Positions 22,352 through 31,982 of a stretch of DNA of 43,576 nucleotides are shown here, in pieces. The stretch comes from Priapulus caudatus. Taxonomy: Eukaryota; Priapulida; Priapulimorpha; Priapulimorphida; Priapulidae. The translations under genes were made by a program, and so were the position numbers. The notes below the pieces were generated by a model. That model was given only the letters and a program-made list of their open reading frames with translations. It ran no database searches and was not told where the DNA came from. How positions within the stretch are numbered: position 1 is the stretch's first letter; the number at the start of each line of letters is the position of its first letter. The stretch spans positions 110,568 through 154,143 of the forward strand of contig NW_014577194.1 of NCBI RefSeq assembly GCF_000485595.1. Reading direction: 5' to 3'.

Positions 22352-25300
22352 TTACTAACCTCTAACTGGTCGACTAGCTGGAGTTCAAGTCCTGTCAGAC
22401 AACTAGATATTTTCGATAGTTTTTCATTGTAAGCTTCCATCAGACTGTCAAGCTCATCTACGTCCTGGGTTTGCAGCATGATCGGAAACACCTGTATTAA
22501 ATGCTCATGTGAAAAGCATTGCACGAAGGAAGAACGAGGTAGCACGTCTGTGTGCAACCTCCAACTTACACAGGAGCAACCAGGGACGACATAACAAGGA
22601 AACAAGAAGAACCGAAGTATGCAACAAAGAAAGAAGAAGAACTGACATGCACACGACCATGAACACAGGGAGTACAATTGCTAAATAACTAAGAAATAGG
22701 TTGTGGTCCGTATACCGTTTTCTTATAAGTTAGAAACGTCTTCACTTGCTGAACACACAGGTGTCTATTCTCTGTCTTGGCTTCTTCCAAGCATTCCAAG
22801 AACTGATCAGTCTCCTCTTGTCGCCTGTTGTGCTCCTTGATTCCAAACTCAAATATTTGATGACACTGTTCAACAAACTGTTCTCTGAAAGTGTTCGGAG
22901 TTAAGGCAATGTCACCTGCACTTGAGTTTGACCTTTTCTCTTGAACTTCAAGCCTGATTTTGTCAATCTGATTAAGAATGGTGTATCATGAAAATCGAAA
23001 TATTTCAGTTCGTTAGGATATGGGTAGGTTGGTCAGAAATACGTTCTGTTTGAGTATGATATAACATGAACATCTAAATCTTTCAATTCGTCAAGATGTG
23101 TTCAGAATGTTCAAGGACTGAAGGAATATTATGTGTGTATAAGTGTATGTCAAGTAAGGATATGAGTCAACCAGCTCCTTGATTTCAGGTATCTCCTGGA
23201 GTCGATTGCCATCAGGATCGCTTTCATACATACTGTCAAACAAACCTGATCCATCCAAAAGATCTACAAATGCAGCCTGCATGAAGAATGAATAGAACAA
23301 GACATTGCAAACGATGCAGTTTTACAGTGCAATTCTGTATATTCCATTCATATGGAAATCATTGAGTTTGAAAATTTGAGCTTGATTGCAATTATGCTTA
23401 TTGATATGTGATTAACCTCTCTACTCCCATTACCACTTACCTTGTGAAGTGTTTCCTGTTGACGTCTAATGAGTGCCTCTTCTTGTTTTCTACTCTCTGA
23501 CAGCTCTTCTGCAATTAGCTCTTCCACTATATCTCGGTACTTCTCGTTGGCTTGCGTTCTCTAGAAAATGTGTAAATAGTTTTGAAGTCAAAGTTAATTC
23601 TACGATAAGATCATATTGTAAAGTTTCAGAAGCACAACACTATACACAATTGTAACCAGAGTAACAGTACATCTGACATATTTCCAAATGATTTTTTAGA
23701 GTGGGGTTAGGGCAAGGGGTATAGTCTTTGCAACGACCTGATTTCTAAAGCCTGATGCTCGAGGGCTGTGCAGAACCAGAGAAATGTTTATTTGGTGCTC
23801 TCTGACTGCACTTCAGGCCTTATATTGAAGGAATTGTCACAAATAATAAAAAATTGCATAAAACAAATATAGAAAATCTAAATAACTAATTTTTGTAAAA
23901 ACCTAGAGGTAGGTTTTGAGGGCAGGAATAGTCTACCCTAACATTGCATAGCAAAAAACCTGCTCACCATTTCAGTGGTGATAGCTCGGTAATCAATGTA
24001 GTCTAGATTTGGCAGGTGAGCTGTAGTGAAGAGTTTGTAGTCCTCATTCATGCACATAGGATTGCCACTAATGCAGACTGTCTTTAATTTCTTGAACTGC
24101 CTGAGGTATAGTAGCTGTAGGGTGAAAACCAGCATAACAGAAGTTTACTTTAGATTATGTATATATGCATATATTATAAAAAATTCTATCATTTTTCCTG
24201 TAACTTAATAGTCTTACAGGGATTGATTAATTGTAAGCTGTTCAATCCTTGTTATATGTTCAGTTGCAATAACAATATTCCTGGTACATTCCATAGCATA
24301 GGAGGCTATTAAATAAAATGTGCTTCCTACATTTTGTGATAAACTTAATATTTCAAGTAATATCTGAATATTCTCACAGAATTCAAGTCGTTAAAATCAT
24401 TGTTGCCCAAGGAGACAATGTGTAAGTTCGTCAGCGTTTCCATGTTTTCAAGAAGACTGATCCTGTTATTAAAAAGACTCAAGTCTTCCAATTTCACCAG
24501 AGTATCCAGGCCCTCAATTTTTTCAATGTTGTTAAAAGATAAATCTGAAATAAAAATCACTGATAAATTTGCATTCTAATTGGAAATTGATTTCATAGAC
24601 CATGCAATTCATCTAACAAACACGTACGAACAACATGGTCCAAATAACTTTTAAAAATATGATATGATTATGGTGGTTAATTTGGAAGACTATATATATA
24701 TGATGCTTCAGGTTTAAATAGAACTTTCATAAGAATAGTAAACTTTTACAGTATCTAATTTTTCTAAACTTGACAGTCTATGAATTGTTTGATTATCATT
24801 ATGAAATAATCATTTACCTAGCCACACAAGATTTACAAGCATGTCGAGGCCTTCAATCTTAGCAATGATATTGTTGTCCAGCTGAAGTTTGGTGAGGTTT
24901 GTAAACCGCCACACATTATCAATTCGGAGAATATCTGCAATCACATGGGATATAACTGATCGAGTACCACTATACCACACCAACGCTCGCCGATTGATGG
25001 CCATGGGGCCATCCTTAAAAAATTATGCTTGCTGTCCTCCGACCGACCCAAGAAAATAGCCGCAACCCAAAATTTTTTTTTTGCATTTTGGGTTCCATAT
25101 TTTTTTCATTTTTTTTTATACATTTTTTATAGTTGCAAGATTAGCAATTGCAAGATTATGTTTTTCCTGAACAAGAATACATATTTTTAGCTGGTACTAC
25201 ATCACATATTTTTAATGTACTGGTACTTCTATAATCCAGTCGTAGTGACTTGACATGTGAAAAGTTTACTCCTTCTTCTTTAGCAATCCTTCCAGCCATG

Positions 25301-25386
25301 CCCTTAGGGCCTTGGCTTTCCACTGCAAAAACCAGCATATCCTCGCTGACAACAGCTGGCTCAGTGGTGTCATGCAGACGACTCAT
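12959..25386 (-). CDS. DRC3: dynein regulatory complex subunit 3 (LRRC48)
   Basis: DRC3 is a nexin-dynein regulatory complex subunit on axonemal doublets that tunes ciliary beating. Coding exons, 5' to 3': 25227-25386, 24818-24934, 24378-24544, 23968-24114, 23451-23570, 23164-23276, 22716-22890, 22360-22491, 19412-19609, 13250-13380, 12959-13082. Phases agree throughout and give 527 residues (human about 523). The N-terminus starts MSRLHDTTEP. Leucine-rich repeats follow (LRLDYRNILRIDN, LTKLQLDNNIIAKIEGL, LEDLSLFNNRIS, LHIVSLGNNDFNDL), then the cap HLPNLDYIDYRAI. The rest is helical coiled coil (GLFDSMYESDPDGNRL, LELQLVDQLE, AQCRELENMHNEKL, LFVDKDS, HRIMEINHFIDYQTEELDNL). The junction between exons 6 and 7 is an AT-AC intron. 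The span includes copy B, the N gap and a displaced fragment, which are not part of the real gene. DRC3 is head-to-head with TOM1. Confidence 0.95.
13573..13734. other. junction sequence between copies A and B
   Basis: This has no counterpart at the start of copy A or the end of copy B. It contains a TATG/TATC simple repeat (about 13608-13641) followed by GCGGCCAAACCGCC, which looks like a dispersed repeat seen beside tetranucleotide runs. It may be part of a misjoin. Confidence 0.4.
14102..14170 (+). CDS. ATPAF2: candidate ATPAF2 exon 1 (mitochondrial presequence)
   Basis: An ATG at 14102 opens a frame reading MLLSSCINQR, then about 20 more residues including AIRSVTYTP. It has Arg, Ser, Thr and hydrophobic residues and no acidic residue in the first 25, as expected for a mitochondrial targeting peptide. 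It precedes exon 2 by about 370 bases. I could not find a convincing donor that joins exon 2 in phase, and the aligned copy A sequence (about 6454-6560) is too corrupted to help. The exon end given is approximate. Confidence 0.3.
14530..15059 (+). CDS. ATPAF2: ATPAF2 exons 2 and 3, clean copy
   Basis: Exon 2 (14530-14726; its acceptor could also be five bases later) encodes KPKRFYKQVG, then YELHLDKSKLKTPMGKLFSV and LAIAVAQEWDAQ, ending HMHI. Exon 3 (14962-15059) encodes TRLCNIALDT and YLETDTV plus two bases of the next Cys codon. This is the N-terminal half of the ATP12 domain: human ATPAF2 has KRFYQNV, LDHRKLKTPQAKLFTV, AIAVATEWDSQ, TTLCNTSLD and FLDTDTIC. Joining to 9913 completes CYRY. Assembled from both copies, exons 2-7 give about 249 codons, against about 289 for the human protein including its presequence. 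Confidence 0.9.
15746..16296 (+). pseudogene. ATPAF2: error-laden copies of ATPAF2 exons 6 and 7
   Basis: Exon 6 (about 15746-15866) and exon 7 (about 16134-16296) align with 10724-10839 and 11090-11233. They contain frame-breaking indels, a damaged acceptor (TTGCGAG in place of TTTGCAG), and in exon 7 also substitutions. Exons 4 and 5 are missing between exon 3 and exon 6 in this copy. The copy cannot encode ATPAF2 as written. Confidence 0.75.
16887..17380. mobile_element. non-autonomous DNA transposon inserted only in copy B
   Basis: Relative to copy A (around 11760), about 0.5 kb is inserted. Its ends are inverted: GGGCCGTAGCCAGG on the left and CCTGGCTACGGGCC on the right. Flanking bases TTAGTAGC and GTACTAGC could be an imperfect 8-bp target duplication, which would suit hAT-type elements. 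It is rich in C and G homopolymers and has no transposase frame. Its presence in one copy only is what an insertion polymorphism between haplotypes would look like. Confidence 0.65.
18623..19056 (-). pseudogene. DRC3: second, indel-bearing copies of DRC3 exons 10 and 11
   Basis: The copies at 18920-19056 (137 bases against 131) and 18623-18749 (127 against 124) match DRC3 exons 13250-13380 and 12959-13082. Extra bases disrupt the frame in both. DRC3 exon 9 (19412-19609) lies immediately to the right of this copy, so an automatic model would pick these damaged exons in preference to the clean ones. Confidence 0.8.
19976..20076. repeat. CT microsatellite abutting the gap
   Basis: A CT dinucleotide array with occasional TTC interruptions runs straight into the run of N. 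It probably caused the assembly break. Confidence 0.95.
20077..21076. other. assembly gap of exactly 1000 N
   Basis: The round length indicates a placeholder, not a measured distance. It falls in the DRC3 intron between exons 22360-22491 and 19412-19609, between a CT repeat and a displaced fragment of ATPAF2 intron. Confidence 0.99.
21077..22299. repeat. displaced third copy of ATPAF2 intron 3 sequence
   Basis: This aligns, with many indels, to copy A 7995-9240, starting at the exact base where copy B breaks off (15298). It includes the CCCTCC tract and the GCCATGGGCCTGCCTGTG landmark. It ends at a CT run. It sits inside a DRC3 intron, where it has no reason to be, so it is probably misplaced by scaffolding. 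Confidence 0.85.
22300..22348. repeat. CT microsatellite
   Basis: A pure CT run separates the displaced fragment from DRC3 exon 8. It mirrors the CT run on the other side of the gap, so the two may be one array split by the misassembly. Confidence 0.9.
22891..23163 (-). other. DRC3: U12-type (minor spliceosome) AT-AC intron of DRC3
   Basis: No GT donor fits the end of exon 6. On the minus strand the exon stops at GACTC and the intron begins ATATCCTTAC, which matches the minor-class 5' site. It ends TGCCTTAACTCCGAACAC, in which CCTTAAC matches the minor-class branch-point consensus. Ten bases separate the branch A from the exon, and the terminal dinucleotide is AC. Splicing here keeps phase 2 and produces ELVDSFREQFVEQCHQIF, which fits the human sequence ELLETYKDKFVIICVNIF. 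Confidence 0.88.
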
Positions 25387-26059
25387 CTTGCAAGTTGTAT
25401 TGTACACCAAGTACACGTACCCTATTCTCTGAAAAATAGAAAGATGAATCTTGCTGACAAGCAAGTATGCATGTTCCTGTAGCTGTAGTAATAAAGTTCT
25501 TATACTTATACTATAGGGTCAAATACAGGATGTGGGGAGGAACTGCTAATGAGTAATGTAATATGTATTACTAATATTACTATTGCTATTACTATTACTA
25601 TTAGTATTAGTGTAACTGTAACTACGCACCAAGCAGTGCATAAGATTTTACCATAGCCATAGGCCTACAACTACAACTACAACTTCAAGAATCAAGTACA
25701 ACATTCTCAGATTCTGCTCTGAGCTCAGCTTGAGCTTAACCCAAACTATATTATTTAATATTTCGAGGCATAAGAACTCACAGCGCTCAGAATTACACTG
25801 TCCAGATAAGATATTGTGTAGGGAATTATGAAATACACCAAAAATTTATTTTAATCGTTTCGTTTTTCGGCCGTCAAACGACGATTACGGCTCTCTTTGC
25901 GTAGCAACTATAAACAATACAGCGCCATCTACAAGTAAAAGAACGTGGTGATGATGATGAGTCATTTTTGTGGCACAGTTTGTACAGCACAGAGTTAGGG
26001 ATTTTAGTCTTTAGACCGGTGAGAACACGGCCATATTCCAGCTGGAAGCCGTCAAAATC
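25387..26059. promoter_or_regulatory. divergent promoter region between DRC3 and TOM1
   Basis: Only 673 bases separate the two start codons, so the genes probably share a bidirectional promoter. The half nearest TOM1 (25860-25910) has CG-containing sequence and AGCAAC, the strong half of an RFX X-box, near 25903; the other half is poor. A TATTAC/TATTAG simple repeat fills 25560-25620. Confidence 0.55.
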
Positions 26060-28416
26060 ATGTCTTTTTTCCAAACAAATCCCTTTGCAACTCCCGTTGG
26101 TCAGCGAATCGGTAAGACAATTCTAACGACATATATTTCCATATTATGACTATGATTGGCAAAATTGTCCACCTGTGACCTAATCGGCAAGCCTTGGGAA
26201 GTCACTGTACTGAACCTCAGCCTCAGGCTCAGCACAGGTTGACAAGTTGTTATGATAACGCTGATATAAACAGACGCATTACCACAGGCACTTCACGCCC
26301 TACGCAAATATAAAATATAGCTATCTAGTAGTAGTAGTTGCTGAAATTAGCAAGAATTATTGAGATCTGGATTCAAGGATATGATTATCCCCAATGCATT
26401 TTCCTAAATCATTAACAATTTACCGGTACTCATTAGTAAATGTGCGACATGTGCAGATGTGCAAATGTGGACAGCTCTTATGGCGCTGTCACACCACCGT
26501 ATGAAAGCCAGCGTATACCGACGTATGAAAAATTTGGTGAATACCGTACGCTGGCGTACGTCGAATAAGTTATGGGTAAACTTTGTATAAGTTAAGAGCA
26601 TGCTGAAGCACGCTGAAGTACGCTGGTATACGTCGTAGTACGGCGAGGTCGTCGAAAAAATTTGTGCATGCACAAAATTTTTCGACGTATGCCAGCGTAT
26701 GCCCATACGTCCCGGATACGCGGGCCATAAGTTGTAGGTAAGTTATGCAATCGTTGACACACGTTCACAATCACACACGTTACTTGTAGGTTACTCATAA
26801 ATCGAAATACGTTGAGATAATGTCTAGCGTACCCAAATTTCTAACCTATGAGTAACGTGCTTTGAACCTATGTGTAACTTATATCGAACTTATCTCCAAC
26901 GCATATTGATGTATGTAGACGTATTTGTCGTGTTCCGGACGACCACAGAACTTACTGAACGTGTTTCTAACTTACAGCTACCGTATATGGGATATTGGCA
27001 GCGTTTAGGGGAATTGGTATATAAAAATGGTATTGGCATGCAGGGCTCAATTTTAACAGTCGTCCGGTCGTTCGTGACGACTGGATTTTCTCTCGGGCAA
27101 CTACAAATTGCTTCCGGTTGTCGGTGTCCAACCTCTATAAAAATTTTATATTCATAATGCGTGCGTTCATTTTACATACGGCCAGGGTTGCACAATACGC
27201 TGCAAACGTACATGTCTAGACGCATTGTCTGGCTTGCTTGATACAAAGTATAACATTACGTGTTTAACAACACAATGTTTCGTGTTAATTTTCAATTTTT
27301 ACTCATCTGTGACTTGACACAGTGTTAGTATAATGTTAGTAATGTTAGTAGTTAATTTAAATGTTATGAAATAAATTTTATGCAACTTTTAATTACTATT
27401 ATTATACGTCATTGATCCCAGCATCATTTACCACATTACCAATATTATATTCTCTTCATATAATGAGTGAAACAATGTGAATGGCTATGTCTGCTGCCGC
27501 TGCAATACGTACAAAATGTACATGATTAGGCCTTTTGCTTTACAGCACTGAGCATCACGTGAGCAGAGCGCATGCAGCACATGTTTAAATAATATCCGGA
27601 CAACCAAAACTCTTGAGGGACAACCATATGCTACTCTCTTGGTTGTCCTCCGGACAACCCAAAAAAAAACCTTAAAATTGAGCACTGGCATGTTGATACT
27701 GCGATGGTGATGTTGATACTGCGATGTCTAGTGCGGTTATGATTTGAATCGTCGAGTGGCAGCCTTTTTATAGGCTACGACACGTGATCGTCGGCGATAC
27801 GCTGCCGCGCGCTATGCATAAGTTAGACTATCGTTGGGCATAAGTTGCGAACGCCGGCAACACGCTAAGCATTTGTTGGTATAAGTTATCTATAAGTTAT
27901 CGAAACGTTCTATATAAGTTACTAATACGTTATGTATACGTCCAACTCGTTATGAATACGCTATATGTATATGCCCAAAATAAATAAAAACATCGATAGT
28001 TCAGCGTATGCCAGCGTTTTAGAGAAATTTTGATACATTGGCATACGCTGGCTCAATCGTCAAGGTGTGACAGGGCCTTTAGTCTTATACTTATACTTAT
28101 AGTTATATCCTTGGGCCGCCATTTGTCATATATCATTATCATTATCTGGGTACTGTCGGCAGGATTAGGATACATGTACAGATCTATGTTACATATATGT
28201 ACATATCGAGCTGTACATGTCGAGCTGTACGTTTCGTACTTATTATTTAGTTTTGTTAGTTATTATTTTTGTTGTTGTTGGCTGCTGCTGTTATCGCCAG
28301 CCCAAGGATATAACTTAGAGCTGTCCACATTTGCACATGTCGCACATTGCGAAAATGAATTGTGGTCAGCGCTTATATCCATGAACCGTTCTCGCTGTCA
28401 TTCGTCGTTCGTCGTT

Positions 28417-28454
<38 letters not shown>

Positions 28455-31400
28455 TGTGAGCGGTGGGTGAGAGAGAAGCTGGCAGTGTGTGGTCTCTTAC
28501 TTTTGGACATATATAGATAATGTTCTGCTTAGGCTAGAAATTAGAATGGAATTATACAGTGTCAAAGCATTTTGTAACATTGTCAACAAATTTTAATCTT
28601 CCTTTAAGTTTTTTCTAACAATTTGAAGAAAGATCAGAAAACCTTTAAATATTATATTATTTGTTATGATCCTTATTCTTTCAAACAGGGTTATTTGAAC
28701 AAAATTTTAATATTTATTAATAAATGAAAACAAGCTTACATGCAGGTATTTGATTGGCTGGTGAACTTTAATTTAATATTTCCTGTCTTCCTTGAGACAA
28801 CAGAATGCCCCTAAGATATGAAGATTTTAAGGTTTGCATACAAACACATTGCATTATTTTGTCTACGTATTCTGTACAAATATAGCAACTATATTTAACT
28901 ACCATTTAACACATAATTAAGTGCTTGACAATGTAAATGTATCTTATTCCTCAGACCAACACAGCACATAGTGTTAGGCAGGACATATATGTGGTGAAAA
29001 TAGTGCATTCCCAGTGGTTGTCAGAATGCATGACCTGGCAAGGCAGCCCTAGATGATCCAATATTGGTTTTCAATTGACCGTACAAATTTTTGTAGGATG
29101 CTACATACAGCGTGTGGTGCAGCGACAATGCTGTTCCGTAAATGTTGCGGCATAAATAATTGAGGCAAATGACCTTTTATATATACATGACAGCTGGTCT
29201 ACAGCCAAGCTTCCTGTCAGCACAGCTATTCACCATTGTATCAAGCTCAGTGGTGGCAGACAATGTAAACGTCATGAGCATTCTGCACAGGCCAAAATGA
29301 CAGACCTTAAATGCTGCTGGTGGTTTGTAACTGGGACGTTTTGGTAGAAGGTGATAGTTATGGGCATGGTGTAAATTTAACGGTAGGCTAGGAATGAAAA
29401 TTATCAGCTACACTCACAGATGAGTAGATTGCAGACAAATAACATAGAATAATAACAAAAGACAAGTGTAATATCCAATGTATCAGTGTCAACTTTTATT
29501 CACCAATTATGTGACCTACTAGTCAGTTCATATTTAAAGTATGAAATACTCCTGAATTTACCAATTTCCTGTTTGAAAATTGTGATTTTACACCTTAAAT
29601 TGACTACGTCACGAATTTTCTATGGTAAAATTTGTAAAATATTTGTTGCCATTTTTTTACATTAAAAGGAAGAACTAATGGGACTAAACGTATCGTCAAA
29701 TTCTTACCTGATAAGATTGTTTCTCAACTAGTTAAAAATCAAAAAAACCTGGACGATTTGATATTTGTTCCCAACATTAATTGCTTGCTATGGGCTATGT
29801 ATGAGTTACGAGTGTAGGTTCACATCGAACAATATAGAAAAACAGGAAGTATAAAGCCCGGCGCACACGTGAGTTATTTTACTCAGGTAAAATGACGCAT
29901 GCGTTAAATTACTCAACGAAAATCCGCCGCACACGTGAGTAAAATAACTCACGTGTGCGCCGGGCTTAATGCAGCAATTTAACCATAAAAAGTGAACAGA
30001 ATTACTTATATTTTGTGAAAAAGTGGAAATATTTTTTTTACTTTTACTATTTACGGTGACGTAATAACTTTAATACATTCACGTTATATATATACTATCA
30101 GGAGTGGATAAAAATTTATATGCATGCCAACAGTGTGACTGTGAGGCAAAATCTCTTAAATATCTGTATGTACTATCATATTGGGAAGAGGTTATCTAGC
30201 AATCTATGTAATCACCATCGAATCACTTGGTGAATTGTTCGCATCCTGTTACAGTTACTGTTACTGTTATTTTCTGCAGAACGAGGCACTGATGCTTCGC
30301 TGGCATCGGAAGACTGGGCCCTCAACATGGAGATCTGTGATATCATCATGGAGACTGAGGACGGGTGGGTTACGTAACATAAATGCCCCGGAGAAAACCT
30401 CCCGACTAATGAAAACACAATGGAGTAATATAATTTCAAAGTGAATTTCACGACAACCAGTATTATAAATTATTATTATTATAAATGATAAAATATTATA
30501 ATTTATTATAAACTTCATTGCTTGAAAAAGACAGTGGGTGACAATTATCCAGTGTTAGATGTAAAATAAACGTGTATAATATCGTTACCATGGATATCTA
30601 ACATAATGCCCGGTTTAATGTGTTAACTAGCTGCTATGTGTTTACAGTTAGTAGACAGGAGACCTTTCAAAGTCTGTAGAGACTTGTTAGGACATTGTCC
30701 AGCTTTCTCACCATTTGAACTAGATTTGCTGATAATATGTTATTTATGCACGTCTGTGTACAGGGCCAAGGATGCAGTCAAGGCTATCAGGAAGCGACTA
30801 CAGTCACACCTGGGCAAAAACTACAATGTTATCATGTTCACACTGACGGTAAGTACTTCATGGCTCTTAGAAAGTCTCTGTTCTGAAGTCCCTTCATTCG
30901 CTCACGTCATCACAGTGTCTGGAATTAAGTTTGTGAAATTGCCATTCAAATTTTGACTCAAACTTACAATCGCAAATTGTTTTACTCATATTTGTACATT
31001 TGAGAGACGTGAGTTGGATCGTTGGATGGAAATTCGAATCGAGTCTGGATAGTGAATAGACTTGTCATTCTTAGCCTGAGATACAACATTCCTTCCTCCT
31101 TCCTCCTGTGCGATGGTGGTATCTAGAGCAGCAATGGTAGATGGTAATGGTAGATGAATTGATGGTACCCTTCAAGTACCTTTAATGATTCAGGGTGCAA
31201 AATTAACGGGAGTCTGGAGTCAAATACTCCCTGATTTACTGTCGGACTCCCTGATTTGACATATGCAGGAGTCTTTGTGACGCCCTGAAAATTCTGCCGT
31301 ACTAACTAGTTCGTTCCGGAGCACGGCCTCGCGGAATTACTGTATTTTTTCAGCTAATGTCCAAAGAAAATTTGGCAGATGTGCAACTGCATGAATCTTA

Positions 31401-31933
31401 AAAATAAGCACATGCGTTATTGTTAATATCTTTAATTTTGAACCTCAGACTGCAGACTCCCTCATTTCGCTGCAGACTCCCTTTTTTTGAGGGTAGGGAG
31501 TCTGTTGGACTCCCTTGTTCAAAAGTTAATTTCTACCCCTGTGATTGCGTTCATAGCTTATGGATTTTACTGGAGGAGACCAGTCATCCTTCTTTACCTA
31601 CCCTTGGGACTGCCAAGGACTTTCTGATACCCTAGGGGCAGAGTTTTATAAATAACGTGGAGTCGTAGAAATAAAATGCGGGATGCTTGTTTCCAGGTGC
31701 TAGAGACGTGTGTGAAGAACTGTGGCCATCGATTCCATGTGTTGGTCATGCAGAAAGACTTCATCGGCGAACTTGTAAAAGTTATCGGACCAAAGAACGA
31801 CCCTCCAACGGCCGTGCAGGAGAAAGTGCTCAGTGTAATACAGGTAGCAGATTTTTTCATCCGTATAAAAAAAATTGCTACGATTCTTGCACTAACGTGT
31901 GTTTGTTCTCATTTTTAGATGTGATTGATGATG

Positions 31934-31982
<49 letters not shown>

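Larger units (their letters stand above)
26439..28348. mobile_element. outer MITE of a three-level nest
   Basis: The left arm (26439-26477) reads TGCGACATGTGCAGATGTGC and continues AAATGTGGACAGCTC. The right arm (28317-28348) is its inverse, GAGCTGTCCACATTTGCACA then TGTCGCAC. Inside the right half, GTTATATCCTTGGG (28103-28116) is inverted at 28299-28313. Without its insert the element would be about 310 bases. Confidence 0.7.
26112..30279 (+). other. TOM1 intron 1
   Basis: This 4.2-kb intron is the longest in the gene. Besides the transposons listed separately it holds a GTC microsatellite (about 28405-28455), a small-scale palindromic GTACATGT region near 28170-28230, and otherwise plain AT-rich DNA with no supported exon. 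Confidence 0.8.

Noticed and set aside
23091-23163. Extension of DRC3 exon 6 into the downstream open frame (YPYLTYTYTH)
   Set aside because: It is not homologous to DRC3 and has no GT donor in phase; the AT-AC junction gives exact homology instead.
28030-28470. 146-codon frame ending in poly-Val
   Set aside because: It crosses a transposon end and a GTC microsatellite.
30181-30444. 87-codon frame over TOM1 exon 2
   Set aside because: It is the wrong frame for the exon; the true frame is fixed by [17 protein letters not shown] and the splice phases.
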